A DNA stretch of 64,000 nucleotides, taken from Vibrio comitans. GTDB lineage: Bacteria; Pseudomonadota; Gammaproteobacteria; Enterobacterales; Vibrionaceae. The notes under the pieces were generated by a model. It saw nothing but the letters and a program-made list of their open reading frames with translations. It had not been told where the DNA came from and made no database searches. This document shows, piece by piece, positions 19,091 through 27,595 of this stretch; position 1 is the first letter of the stretch; every line of letters begins with the position of its first letter. The translations under genes were made by a program, and so were the position numbers. The stretch spans positions 1,674,001-1,738,000 of the forward strand of contig AP024866.1 of the NCBI GenBank assembly GCA_024346835.1, read 5' to 3'.

Positions 19091-19399
19091 ATGAAAACTT
19101 TATGTACTCTACTGATAACGTCTCTGTTCATTGCTCCGGTTGCACTTGCTAAGAATAGCAACACTTCCCCGCAGATAAACCCACATAGCTCCTACTCATG
19201 CAGCGACCATGAAGAGAAAGACAGCGGCTATACCTGGGAAGACCCAAGCGAGAAAACTGGAGGATGTTTTGCGCTAGTAAACCCTACAGAGAAATCAACA
19301 ACTGGGTATCAATGGGAAGATCCAAGCGAACGTTCTGGAGGGGGCGGTTATGACTGGGACGACCCTAGTGAGCGTCCTGGAGGCGGCGGTTTCGTGTAA
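19091..19399 (+). CDS. Second small secreted WEDPSER-repeat protein
   Basis: A 102-residue paralog of the protein at 14335. The signal peptide (1-20) is nearly identical in pattern, ending VALA. The spacer (21-45) is polar and contains Cys, His and Asp/Glu. Repeats lie at 46-58 (GYTWEDPSEKTGG), 59-71 (degenerate CFALVNPTEKSTT), 72-85 and 86-99, with an extra Gly in the last two, and a GFV end. The two cysteines (one in the spacer, one in repeat 2) could form a disulfide. The N-terminal spacer differs completely from the paralog, whereas signal peptide, repeats and promoter box are kept. Function unknown; see the findings. Confidence 0.83.
   Translation: MKTLCTLLITSLFIAPVALAKNSNTSPQINPHSSYSCSDHEEKDSGYTWEDPSEKTGGCFALVNPTEKSTTGYQWEDPSERSGGGGYDWDDPSERPGGGGFV
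19226..19387 (+). repeat. four coding repeats of the WEDPSER type
   Basis: The units are 39, 39, 42 and 42 nt. The second has lost the Trp-Glu-Asp core (now Leu-Val-Asn) but keeps the length and the Pro-(S/T)-Glu centre. Confidence 0.8.
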
Positions 19400-19463
19400 A
19401 TGAGCCACACCCCGCTGGAAGCTCAACTTCACTAACGAGTTTTTTAGCACGCCTAATAGAACA

Positions 19464-19488
19464 AAGGTCTAGCAAATAGCTAGACCTT
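19464..19488 (+). terminator. terminator of the second repeat gene
   Basis: AAGGTCTAGC pairs perfectly with GCTAGACCTT around five bases. It lies between the convergent repeat gene and nspC. Confidence 0.65.
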
Positions 19489-19541
19489 CATCATAGTTTT
19501 AAAGCCAATTATCAGCTCTTCCTACCCGACTAGAAGCTAAA

Positions 19542-20672
19542 TCATACTGACCACTGTGACAGAGAGCGCTTAAAGTCAGAGTAATCAAATTCGTTTAGTT
19601 TAACCACTTCCCCGCTTGCGCGCTGGCAATAGATCGACGGCATTTTAATACCATTAAACCAGTTTAGTTTTACCATGGTATAACCTGCACTATCCATAAT
19701 GTGCAAGCGCTGGCCTATTTCTAGTGGATTATCAAATTGAGTTTCGCAGAACTGATCGCCTGCAAGACAAGAGCAAGAACCAATTACATAGTGATGTTTT
19801 GCGCCTTCAGTAGCTTCAAGAATAGATGCTGGTTCATCATAGATAAGCGTATCTAAGCGATGTGCCTCTGTCGCAGAATCAACAATCGCGGTCTTCTTTT
19901 CGTTCTCTACGATATCAACCACGGTTACCACTAAATCAGTGGTCTTAGTAATGATGGCTTCACCTGGTTCAAGGTATAACTGAACACCGTGCTTATCAGA
20001 AAAGGCTTTTAGAGCTTCAGCTAGTTTTTCTAACTCATACCCAGGCCAAGTAAAGAAAACACCGCCACCTAAGCTTACCCACTGCATTTTATCTAAGTAC
20101 TGGCCAAACTGCGCTGAGATCGAATCGAGTAACTTGATAAATGAATCCGCACTTTTGTTCTCACAGTTCATGTGGAACATCACGCCTTCCAATGCATCAA
20201 ACACTTGAGGATCTATTTTAGAGGCTTGTACACCAAGGCGAGAGTATTTACGAGCTGGGTTAGCTAGGTCTTGCCCCGCAACGCTAACACCAGGGTTGAG
20301 GCGCAGGCCTAGGGAGGCTTTTCCTTCAACTAAATGACGATAGTGGGCAAGTTGACTCTGGGAGTTAAAGATAAGCTTGTCAGCAATATCAGCCACTTCA
20401 AGTACGTCTTGCTCAGTGTAACCAACGCTGTAAGCATGCGTTTCACCACCAAAGGTTTCGTAGCCCAATTTCACCTCATAAGGACCACTGCTGGTCGTCC
20501 CGTCAAGGTAAGGCTTGATGATGTCAAACACGCCCCAAGTAGAAAAGCATTTCAGTGCTAATACCAGTTTTACACCAGACAGCTCTTTCAATTTTTGGGC
20601 TGTTTCTAGATTGCGAATCAGCTTTTCCTCATCAATCATGAAGTAAGGAGTTTGCAGTTCAGAATGATTCAT
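19542..20672 (-). CDS. nspC: Carboxynorspermidine decarboxylase NspC
   Basis: NspC removes CO2 from carboxynorspermidine to give norspermidine, the last step of the Vibrio polyamine pathway. The 376 residues match the family length of this alanine-racemase-fold, PLP-dependent enzyme. The PLP lysine is in [11 protein letters not shown] near residue 43. [11 protein letters not shown] supplies the phosphate loop, EPGEAI follows, and the second active-site cysteine is in [13 protein letters not shown]. It is the last gene of a minus-strand operon with the synthase and the Dat-Ddc fusion. In V. cholerae norspermidine signals through the NspS/MbaA biofilm system; those genes are not in this window. 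Confidence 0.95.
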   Translation of the reverse strand: MNHSELQTPYFMIDEEKLIRNLETAQKLKELSGVKLVLALKCFSTWGVFDIIKPYLDGTTSSGPYEVKLGYETFGGETHAYSVGYTEQDVLEVADIADKLIFNSQSQLAHYRHLVEGKASLGLRLNPGVSVAGQDLANPARKYSRLGVQASKIDPQVFDALEGVMFHMNCENKSADSFIKLLDSISAQFGQYLDKMQWVSLGGGVFFTWPGYELEKLAEALKAFSDKHGVQLYLEPGEAIITKTTDLVVTVVDIVENEKKTAIVDSATEAHRLDTLIYDEPASILEATEGAKHHYVIGSCSCLAGDQFCETQFDNPLEIGQRLHIMDSAGYTMVKLNWFNGIKMPSIYCQRASGEVVKLNEFDYSDFKRSLSQWSV

Positions 20673-20697
20673 AGTTTCTCTAACTTTTTAACCGAAC

Positions 20698-20721
20698 AAA
20701 GCCGGTATTAGAACCGGCTTT
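20698..20721 (-). terminator. intercistronic hairpin before nspC
   Basis: AAAGCCGGT pairs with ACCGGCTTT around six bases in the 71-base gap between the synthase gene and nspC. On the minus strand only three T follow, so partial termination or mRNA stabilisation that tunes nspC output is more likely than a full stop. Confidence 0.55.
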
Positions 20722-20743
20722 TAATAGAGTTATATTTGCAGGA

Positions 20744-21991
20744 TTATTTCAAGATTTGAATATCTGGTGCTTGCTCTGGATCTAGCTCTTGAACGTGCCA
20801 ATCTAAACCAATCTCAGGCATTGTCTCTAGGAACGGGTCTGGGTCTAGCTGCTCCATGTTAAACACGCCAGCTTCTGCCCACTTACCACGGAAGTATTGC
20901 AGTGCAGCGGTGATTGCAGGAACGCCAGTAGTGTAAGAGATAGCTTGGTGCTCTACGTCTTCATATGCCACTTCATGATCTGCGTTGTTGTAGATGAATA
21001 CGCCGCGCGGTTTACCATCTTTAGTACCGCGAACCCAAGTACCAATACAGGTTTTACCTGTGTAACCCGGTGCTAGTGACGTTGGGTCTGGTAGTAATGC
21101 TTTAAGAACATGTAGCGGCTGTACAACCGTACCATCATGTAGGGTTAGCGGATCTGGGCTAAGCAGACCGATATCACGCATGCAGTTGAAGTAGTTCAAG
21201 TATGCATCACCGAAGCCCATCCAAAATTCAATACGCTTTGCAGGGATGAACTCTTGCATAGAACGCACTTCATCATGCGCCATAGAGTAAACCTTGTGCT
21301 TGCCTACTAGCGGAAAATCGAACTCAAACATGCGCTCATGACAGCCTACTTGTTTCCATTCGCCATCTTCCCAGTAGAAAGAATCGCCTTGGATCTCAAG
21401 CATGTTCGTTTCTGGGTCAAAGTTAGTTGCGAACTTCTTACCATGGTCGCCAGCATTTACATCCATCACATCGATAGTGTCGATTTCATCAAATAGGTGC
21501 TTCACAGCGTGAGCAGCAAATACGCTTACTACGCCTGGATCGAAACCAGCACCAAGAATGCCAGTGATACCTGCTTCTTTGAACTTGTCACGGAAGCCCC
21601 ACTGCCAATCGTACGCTTGAGGAACCTGCTGGCCTTCTGAACAAAGATCAACCGCTACAGAAGTATCTAAGTAAGATACCTTAGCTTGTAGACACGCTTC
21701 CATGATAGTGATGTTTACCCAAGGAGGACCAGCATTGATCACTAGGTCTGGTTTTACCTCATTGATAAGCGCAACAAGAGCAGCAACATCGTCAGCATCA
21801 ACAGAGCGAGACTCAAGTTTCTTAGAAGGATCTTTAAGGTTATTTTTACCCTTGATCGATTCAATAATCTTGTCACATTTAGCGACGGTACGAGAAGCGA
21901 TAGTGATGTCACCCAATACATCGTTGTTTTGTGCTGCTTTATGCGCAACAACCCAACCAACACCACCTGCACCAATTTGCAAAACTGCCAT
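20744..21991 (-). CDS. Carboxynorspermidine synthase
   Basis: This NADPH-dependent enzyme joins aspartate-beta-semialdehyde and 1,3-diaminopropane to make carboxynorspermidine. The 415 residues belong to the saccharopine dehydrogenase-like family. The N-terminal Rossmann motif MAVLQIGAGGVGWVVAHKAA is clear. AGFDPGVVSVFAAHA matches the family's central block. The start has AAGGAAAG upstream. It lies 13 bases after the Dat-Ddc gene and 71 before nspC, the order known for V. cholerae VC1625-VC1623. Confidence 0.95.
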   Translation of the reverse strand: MAVLQIGAGGVGWVVAHKAAQNNDVLGDITIASRTVAKCDKIIESIKGKNNLKDPSKKLESRSVDADDVAALVALINEVKPDLVINAGPPWVNITIMEACLQAKVSYLDTSVAVDLCSEGQQVPQAYDWQWGFRDKFKEAGITGILGAGFDPGVVSVFAAHAVKHLFDEIDTIDVMDVNAGDHGKKFATNFDPETNMLEIQGDSFYWEDGEWKQVGCHERMFEFDFPLVGKHKVYSMAHDEVRSMQEFIPAKRIEFWMGFGDAYLNYFNCMRDIGLLSPDPLTLHDGTVVQPLHVLKALLPDPTSLAPGYTGKTCIGTWVRGTKDGKPRGVFIYNNADHEVAYEDVEHQAISYTTGVPAITAALQYFRGKWAEAGVFNMEQLDPDPFLETMPEIGLDWHVQELDPEQAPDIQILK

Positions 21992-22004
21992 TTGTTTCTT
22001 TCCT

Positions 22005-24896
22005 TTATTGTGCCGCTAGCTCTACCGCTAGCTTATCAATGTCATTTAATAGTATTTCGAAATCTGACAGAGTCAGACACGGATTCAAAATTGTAAATTT
22101 CAGCGCTGAGTGGCCATTTACCACCGTTTCGCCCAAGACCGCTACGCCACGAACTAAGGCTTCGATACGTACTTTTTGATTTAGTTTGTCTAGACGAGAT
22201 GCATCCAAGTGCTTGCAACGGAACAAGACGGTCGACAATGCAGGATCCGCCAACAGCTCAAACATCCCATGCTCTTGTACCATCTTCGCCACTTGCTGAG
22301 TTTGTTCTAGCAGGTGATCGTACATTGCACCTAGCGCTTTAGGGCCAACATTTTGCATGGTCATATACACCTTAAGCGCATCAAATCGCTTAGTGGTCGC
22401 CATTGTTTTGTCTACAAGGTTTGGTAGCTCATCGTGCTCACGGTTCAGGTAGTCGGCATGGTGTAACAGATAATCAAAGTTGGCTTTGTCTTTAACCAAC
22501 AACGAACCGCAGCTGATTGTTTGATAGAACAGCTTATGGAAATCCACAGATACTGAATCTGCTTTCTCTATGCCTTTTAGACGATCTTTATGGCTGCTCA
22601 AGATAAGAGCCCCGCCATAAGCACCATCAACGTGAAGCCAAAGGTTTTCTCGCTGCGCAATGCTTGCCATCACTTCAATATCATCGATCGCGCCATGATC
22701 CGTAGAGCCTGCCGTTGCTACAACAGCAAACGGCATTAAGCCTTCGGCCTTTGCGTTGGCAATGGTCTCAGCAAGAGCTTCAGTATCCATTGTGCCGTCG
22801 TCAAAGGTGTTCACGCAGATCACTGACTTTTCACCAAGCCCCATCCAAGCTGCAGATTTTTGCACGGTAAAATGAGATTTATCTGAGCAGATGATACGAA
22901 GCTTATCTGCGTAATCTGGATTACCTAGCTTTTGGATGGAGTGCTTGCTGGTAATATCAGCAAACCAGTCACGTGCAAGTAGTAGGCCCATTTGGTTACT
23001 CTGAGTGCCACCACTGGTGAATACACCATCTGAGTTTTCGCCCATCTGATATTGCTCACAAAGCCAATCCACCACTTTCTGCTCAACATAAGTCGCTGCA
23101 GAAGCTTGATCCCATGAATCCATTGACTGGTTAAGACCCGCAATCATCGCCTCTGCTGCAACTGCTGGCATTAGAGGTGGAGTATGAAGGTGCGCAATAC
23201 AGTTAGGGTGCTGAACCATTATCGAGTTCTTGGCAATCAAGTCTGAAGCATCACTGATGACTTCAGTTAGATCTTGATTTCCAGAGTCTAGGTTGACCTT
23301 GTTAATCTGAGCTTCTAGCGCTTTCGGGTCCATACCTGAGTACGGCTTATCTACCGCTTCAAATACAGACTTCATTGCATCTACAGTGTGATGCATGACA
23401 TTGGCAAACTCATCTGCGCCCTGCGCGCCAGTATGAATAAAGTGCTTTTGCCACTGTTTGTTGGTTGGCTCAGGATCGTTTAAAGAACCACCCGCAGCAA
23501 GGATAGCTTGCTCCATGGTTTTAAGAGCAAAATCAATCTGCGCGTAAGAGATAATGATTGGTGGCAAGAAACGAATCACACTACCATCACGACCACCCTT
23601 TTCAACCATCAAGCCACGCTCGAGCGCCGCTCGTTGAATCGCAAGAGTAAGCTCTCCATCAGCAACACGCTCGCCAAACTTATTACACTCACCACTTGGC
23701 TTAACAATCTCGACGCCAAGCATCAAGCCTTTACCACGTACTTCCGCAATACAGTTAACACGACGTTGAATCGCTTCAAGACCTTCTCTTAGGTACTGGC
23801 CTGCTTTTGCCGCGTGTTCCACTAAGCCATCACGCTCAATGATCTCTAGCGCCTTAGCGCCCGATACCATTGCTAATTGGTTTCCACGGAAAGTGCCGGT
23901 ATGCTCACCCGCATTCCATGTGTCGTTCTCTTTCTTGAATACAAGTAGAGACATCGGAAGGCCGCCACCAATTGCCTTAGATAGGCATAGGATGTCAGGA
24001 GAAATGCCCGCTTCTTCAAATGCAAAGCGGTAACCTGTTTTACCAACGCCACACTGAATTTCATCCAGCACCAAAAGGATATTGTGTTCATCACAGATAC
24101 GGCGTAGTTCACGTAACCAAAATGCTGGTGCTGGAATAACGCCGCCTTCACCTTGAACAGGTTCAACGAAGATAGCTGCTGGCTTCATGATGCCGGCTTC
24201 ATCGTCACAAAGAAGACGCTCAATGTAACGAATGCTCGCTTTAGCACCTGCATCACCGCCAAGACCAAATGGACAACGTAGGCTATACGGGAACGGCATA
24301 AAGTGAACATCGGACATGAGTCCAGTACGACGTGCTTTAGTACCAAGGTTACCCATCATACCCATAGTACCGTTGGTCATGCCATGGTAGGCGCCTCGAA
24401 ATGCAAATACGGTATTACGGCCTGTAGTCTGCTTAGCCAACTTAATCGCGGCTTCCACAGCATCTGCACCTGAAGGGCCACAGAACTGAATCGCAGAGTT
24501 CTTAGAAAACTCTTCCGGAAGAAACGCTTTTACTCGCTTAATAAAGGTATCTTTAGCCTGAGTCGTAATATCCAGTGTTTGATACGGCAAGCCACTTTCT
24601 AGTTGCTCTTTCAACGCTTGATTAATCTCAGGGTGGTTATATCCCAAGGCTAGCGTGCCCGCACCTGCCAAACAGTCCAAAAACATTTGGCCGCGTGTAT
24701 CTTCTACTAACGCACCATAAGCACGTTTGATAGCCAGAGGGAGACGACGTGGATAAGAACGAACCTCAGATTCGTGCTCAGCTTGGTCAATTAACATTTG
24801 ATCTGGTGTTAGGTCATAGGTGCCTTCAACAACAGGAACATCACTTGAAAAAACAGCGTTAGTGGCTGCCATCTCAAATTCAAATGCAGAGCTCAT
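22005..24896 (-). CDS. Fused diaminobutyrate aminotransferase and decarboxylase (Dat-Ddc)
   Basis: This bifunctional enzyme makes 1,3-diaminopropane from aspartate semialdehyde. The N-terminal half (about 1-460) is an L-2,4-diaminobutyrate:2-oxoglutarate 4-aminotransferase of class III, with LVLDEIQCGVGKTG and PLP Lys307 in LSKAIGGGLPMS. The C-terminal half (about 490-963) is an L-2,4-diaminobutyrate decarboxylase of group II, with LHVDGAYGGALIL and the PLP lysine in SVDFHKLFYQ. Both halves keep their key residues. The fusion of 963 residues is the arrangement known from Vibrio. It is the first gene of the norspermidine operon, with a 470-base leader upstream. Confidence 0.95.
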   Translation of the reverse strand: MSSAFEFEMAATNAVFSSDVPVVEGTYDLTPDQMLIDQAEHESEVRSYPRRLPLAIKRAYGALVEDTRGQMFLDCLAGAGTLALGYNHPEINQALKEQLESGLPYQTLDITTQAKDTFIKRVKAFLPEEFSKNSAIQFCGPSGADAVEAAIKLAKQTTGRNTVFAFRGAYHGMTNGTMGMMGNLGTKARRTGLMSDVHFMPFPYSLRCPFGLGGDAGAKASIRYIERLLCDDEAGIMKPAAIFVEPVQGEGGVIPAPAFWLRELRRICDEHNILLVLDEIQCGVGKTGYRFAFEEAGISPDILCLSKAIGGGLPMSLLVFKKENDTWNAGEHTGTFRGNQLAMVSGAKALEIIERDGLVEHAAKAGQYLREGLEAIQRRVNCIAEVRGKGLMLGVEIVKPSGECNKFGERVADGELTLAIQRAALERGLMVEKGGRDGSVIRFLPPIIISYAQIDFALKTMEQAILAAGGSLNDPEPTNKQWQKHFIHTGAQGADEFANVMHHTVDAMKSVFEAVDKPYSGMDPKALEAQINKVNLDSGNQDLTEVISDASDLIAKNSIMVQHPNCIAHLHTPPLMPAVAAEAMIAGLNQSMDSWDQASAATYVEQKVVDWLCEQYQMGENSDGVFTSGGTQSNQMGLLLARDWFADITSKHSIQKLGNPDYADKLRIICSDKSHFTVQKSAAWMGLGEKSVICVNTFDDGTMDTEALAETIANAKAEGLMPFAVVATAGSTDHGAIDDIEVMASIAQRENLWLHVDGAYGGALILSSHKDRLKGIEKADSVSVDFHKLFYQTISCGSLLVKDKANFDYLLHHADYLNREHDELPNLVDKTMATTKRFDALKVYMTMQNVGPKALGAMYDHLLEQTQQVAKMVQEHGMFELLADPALSTVLFRCKHLDASRLDKLNQKVRIEALVRGVAVLGETVVNGHSALKFTILNPCLTLSDFEILLNDIDKLAVELAAQ

Positions 24897-25368
24897 AGAT
24901 TTACCTAAATTAGAGTAATGGGCCCTTGTTCATTATGAGAACAACAGACTGACATTACGGGTATATAGTACGCAAACATCACTAAATAAAAAGGATGCTT
25001 AGGAAATAGTATTTAAAGGGGATGAACTGTCAGATGTGACGGATCAAGGCTCAGTAATAATAGTGTAAGCCGGTAGAACGAAGCTGATTGTCAAATTAGA
25101 TTGATGATACATGTTGGGTGCCTTTCTCAATGCCATCTTCGGCATCTTATTCCCATCTATCAAACGAAGGCCGTTTGATACCTACCCTACGTAATATCAC
25201 AATCAGCTTGAATGCTTATTACGCGTGTCCCTCAGAGTGTTCTGAGATTGCGCGGGAATTTAGCAAGAAAACGTGATCTTAGCAACAGTAAACAAGCAAA
25301 ATGTGCGATTTATAACCGCAGATATATTTCAAAGTATTACATGAAATTCAAATGGCTATTTCGCGCAT
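24897..25368 (-). promoter_or_regulatory. long upstream region of the norspermidine operon
   Basis: The region has no ORF I would call. It can fold several hairpins: TATCAAACG with CGTTTGATA (25158-25180), TGCC-x-GGCA nearby, and CTCAGAACACTCTGAG around 25230. Such structure in front of a polyamine operon could be a structured leader, but it matches no riboswitch that I know. A promoter cannot be fixed by eye. Confidence 0.35.
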
Positions 25369-25397
25369 AAAAAAGCCCCAGCATTAAAACTGAGGCC
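25369..25397 (-). terminator. terminator of the mscS gene
   Basis: GCCTCAG pairs with CTGGGGC (one G-U pair) around eight bases, and a six-T run follows on the minus strand. It is 20 bases after the MscS stop. Confidence 0.8.
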
Positions 25398-25416
25398 CGA
25401 AGATATTGCGATTTTA

Positions 25417-26262
25417 TCAGTCCGTTTTTATTGGAAAACGCTGCTCATACATGTCCATGAAATCTTTACGAATCAGGTTTTCTAGATGATTCGCTTTATC
25501 CGTTGGGCAAAAAATCATGTAGTGGACAATCTGCTCCGCATTAATGTTACTGGTAATGTGAATGTGTGGCTCTGCTCCCGGCAAATCTAAGCCCGCATGC
25601 TTCTCGATCATCGCGTTATAGCGAATAGCAACCTCACTAAAATACGCACAATGTTCTTCAATCTTTTCTGTTAATTCAGGAAGCATCGGATATAAGTTAA
25701 CAAAGTCTTTCACCACAATTGAGAAGTTATGATAAACATAGCGCTTCATGAAGTTGAGGTTTTTCACTGGATAGGTAAAGAACATGCTATTTGGCAGTGT
25801 CGCTGTCTTACCCGTGTAATGATATTGCCCATGATGAAGGTCGATCTCTTGAATCACTGTCGCCATCATATTGTGCTCTATCACCTCTCCACTTAACTTA
25901 CCCACTTCAATCCAATCGCCGATACGAAATGAGCGTGAGCTGGCTCGTTGAATTGAGCCAGTAAAGCAGAGAATGATCTCCTTAGATGCCACAACGATAG
26001 CCACGGCAATAGCAGTAACACTTAACGCAAACTGATTGATTTCAGATTGCCACAAGATAAACAGAATAATCAGGGTAAACGCAAAACTGCCATTCTTAGT
26101 CTTTGACATCCAATTGCGCTGCTTTTCTGAGATAAAAGCATCTTTACCACGAATCAAAGACAATAAAGAGCGACGCAATAACCAAATGACGAGTAAAATT
26201 AGTGCACTGAAAATACTTTTATAAGTAAGAAGAAAATCGACAATTGGCTGCAATCTCTCCAT
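25417..26262 (-). CDS. MscS-family mechanosensitive channel
   Basis: A small MscS-type channel subunit, 281 residues. Two to three N-terminal helices (about 10-30, 60-80 and 85-105) precede the MscS beta domain, where SFRIGDWIEVGKLSGEVIEH (about residues 109-128) is the family core. TLPNSMFFTYPVKNL follows, another conserved block. The pore helix AIAVAIVVASKEIILCFTGS lacks the strict Gly/Ala pattern of E. coli MscS. It could mediate turgor release or ion-gated signalling. It stands between the norspermidine operon and the tRNA cluster with its own terminator. Confidence 0.85.
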   Translation of the reverse strand: MERLQPIVDFLLTYKSIFSALILLVIWLLRRSLLSLIRGKDAFISEKQRNWMSKTKNGSFAFTLIILFILWQSEINQFALSVTAIAVAIVVASKEIILCFTGSIQRASSRSFRIGDWIEVGKLSGEVIEHNMMATVIQEIDLHHGQYHYTGKTATLPNSMFFTYPVKNLNFMKRYVYHNFSIVVKDFVNLYPMLPELTEKIEEHCAYFSEVAIRYNAMIEKHAGLDLPGAEPHIHITSNINAEQIVHYMIFCPTDKANHLENLIRKDFMDMYEQRFPIKTD

Positions 26263-26432
26263 GAGTCGCTCCCAGATAAGTGAATAAGTGACAGAGGATA
26301 AAGAATCTATTCATATTACGGATAATAAACACTTTAACGCGTAGTTAAAGGCTCAGCGGTAACTTTCTTGAACTCTGTTGAGGTGAGTAGAGAAATAGAG
26401 CCTTCTATCTATAGACTTGGGATATAAAAACC

Positions 26433-26462
26433 AAAAAAGCCCTAGCATTTCTGCTAGGGCTT
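26433..26462 (-). terminator. terminator of the tRNA operon
   Basis: AAGCCCTAGC pairs with GCTAGGGCTT around six bases, and T-rich sequence follows on the minus strand. It lies after the last tRNA and its tail. Confidence 0.9.
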
Positions 26463-26469
26463 CTTAATT

Positions 26470-26531
26470 TGGAGTGACGCGATCAGTTGGGTACGAGGTT
26501 CCTCGTATTTGGTCTCATCAATTCTAAATTT
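26470..26531 (-). repeat. tRNA-Gly-derived tail repeat, copy A
   Basis: A 62-base stretch directly downstream of the tRNA-Gly at 26532. It ends (minus strand) in an ACTCCA-like 3' terminus and contains TACGAGGAACCTCGTA, a palindrome resembling the T-arm of the tRNA. Copies B and C follow two other tRNA-Gly genes. Confidence 0.6.
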
Positions 26532-26607
26532 TGGAGCGACACACGAGGTTCGAACTCGTGACCTCAACCTTGGCAAGGTTGCGCTCTACCAACTGAGCTA
26601 GTGTCGC
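26532..26607 (-). tRNA. tRNA-Gly(GCC)
   Basis: A 76-nt cloverleaf. The acceptor begins GCGACAC and pairs before CCA. The anticodon loop CTTGCCAAG gives GCC, and the T-arm is TTCGAAC. CCA is encoded. It is the last tRNA of the eight-gene cluster. Confidence 0.97.
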
Positions 26608-26615
26608 ATAATAGA

Positions 26616-26702
26616 TGGTGCCCCGGGCCGGACTTGAACCGGCACAGCGCGAACGCCGAGGGATTTTAAATCCCTTGTGTCTACCAATTCCACCACCAGG
26701 GC
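26616..26702 (-). tRNA. tRNA-Leu(TAA)
   Basis: An 87-nt class II tRNA with a long variable arm. Acceptor GCCCTGG pairs with CCGGGGC. The anticodon in ATTTAAAAT is TAA. CCA is encoded. It corresponds to leuZ of the E. coli pgsA-linked cluster. Confidence 0.97.
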
Positions 26703-26797
26703 ACGCAAAACTTGTTGCGATGGGTAAGACACCATCTTCTTACAGCTGATAGCTTAAAGCTGACTGCTATAAGTTTTATTTGGTATTATTGAAAGCT

Positions 26798-26858
26798 TGG
26801 AGCGACGCGACCGGCTGGGCACGAGGTTCCTCGTTTTGGGCCTTATCAAGCCAAAACT
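26798..26858 (-). repeat. tRNA-Gly-derived tail repeat, copy B
   Basis: About 61 bases directly downstream of the tRNA-Gly at 26859. It ends in a CGCTCCA-like terminus and has the ACGAGGAACCTCGT palindrome. It is absent after the tRNA-Gly at 27387. Confidence 0.6.
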
Positions 26859-26934
26859 TGGAGCGACACACGAGGTTCGAACTCGTGACCTCAACCTTGG
26901 CAAGGTTGCGCTCTACCAACTGAGCTAGTGTCGC
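26859..26934 (-). tRNA. tRNA-Gly(GCC)
   Basis: Identical in sequence to the tRNA-Gly at 26532: 76 nt, anticodon GCC, encoded CCA. Confidence 0.97.
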
Positions 26935-26953
26935 ATTCTTTCGTATAGAAATA

Positions 26954-27027
26954 TGGAGGCGCCTCCCGGAGTCGAACCGAGGTCCACGGATTTGCAATCC
27001 GCTGCATAGCCACTCTGCCAAGGCGCC
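26954..27027 (-). tRNA. tRNA-Cys(GCA)
   Basis: A 74-nt tRNA. Acceptor GGCGCCT pairs with AGGCGCC, the anticodon in GATTGCAAATC is GCA, and CCA is encoded. It matches the cysT position of the E. coli cluster. Confidence 0.97.
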
Positions 27028-27071
27028 ATATTCTGTGAGCTGTAAGCATTTAACTTAGAGCTATAATTTGT

Positions 27072-27135
27072 TGGAGCGTCTCGACCAGACTGGGCACGAG
27101 GTTCCTCGTGACTGAGTCGAACGTTCCTAATTTTT
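27072..27135 (-). repeat. tRNA-Gly-derived tail repeat, copy C
   Basis: A 64-base stretch directly downstream of the tRNA-Gly at 27136. It has a perfect 16-bp palindrome CACGAGGTTCCTCGTG at 27095-27110 and ends (minus strand) GACGCTCCA, like a tRNA 3' terminus. Confidence 0.65.
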
Positions 27136-27211
27136 TGGAGCGACACACGAGGTTCGAACTCGTGACCTCAACCTTGGCAAGGTTGCGCTCTACCAACTGA
27201 GCTAGTGTCGC
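27136..27211 (-). tRNA. tRNA-Gly(GCC)
   Basis: Third identical tRNA-Gly copy: 76 nt, anticodon GCC, encoded CCA. Confidence 0.97.
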
Positions 27212-27236
27212 TTTGTGTTCTTTCGAACTAATTAGA

Positions 27237-27323
27237 TGGTGCCCCGGGCCGGACTTGAACCGGCACAGCGCGAACGCCGAGGGATTTTAAATCCCTTGTG
27301 TCTACCAATTCCACCACCAGGGC
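27237..27323 (-). tRNA. tRNA-Leu(TAA)
   Basis: Identical to the tRNA-Leu at 26616. The upstream spacer ACGCAAAACTTGTTGCGATG is also shared, which shows block duplication. Confidence 0.97.
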
Positions 27324-27386
27324 ACGCAAAACTTGTTGCGATGGAGACACCATCTTAGATACCGCTTACGCCATATCCTTTATATT

Positions 27387-27462
27387 TGGAGCGACACACG
27401 AGGTTCGAACTCGTGACCTCAACCTTGGCAAGGTTGCGCTCTACCAACTGAGCTAGTGTCGC
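27387..27462 (-). tRNA. tRNA-Gly(GCC)
   Basis: Fourth identical tRNA-Gly copy. It differs in context: no tail repeat follows it before the tRNA-Leu. Confidence 0.97.
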
Positions 27463-27480
27463 AAATTCTCGTTAAGAGAA

Positions 27481-27554
27481 TGGAGGCGCCTCCCGGAGTC
27501 GAACCGAGGTCCACGGATTTGCAATCCGCTGCATAGCCACTCTGCCAAGGCGCC
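27481..27554 (-). tRNA. tRNA-Cys(GCA)
   Basis: First tRNA of the transcript, identical to the tRNA-Cys at 26954. Together the order is Cys-Gly-Leu-Gly-Cys-Gly-Leu-Gly. Confidence 0.97.
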
Positions 27555-27595
27555 TCTGTGTTACTGAAGAATGTTTCTCTTCGGTACGGGGTGGC

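Noticed and set aside
26776..27146. Short ORFs across the tRNA cluster
   Set aside because: They translate tRNA sequence and have no independent support.
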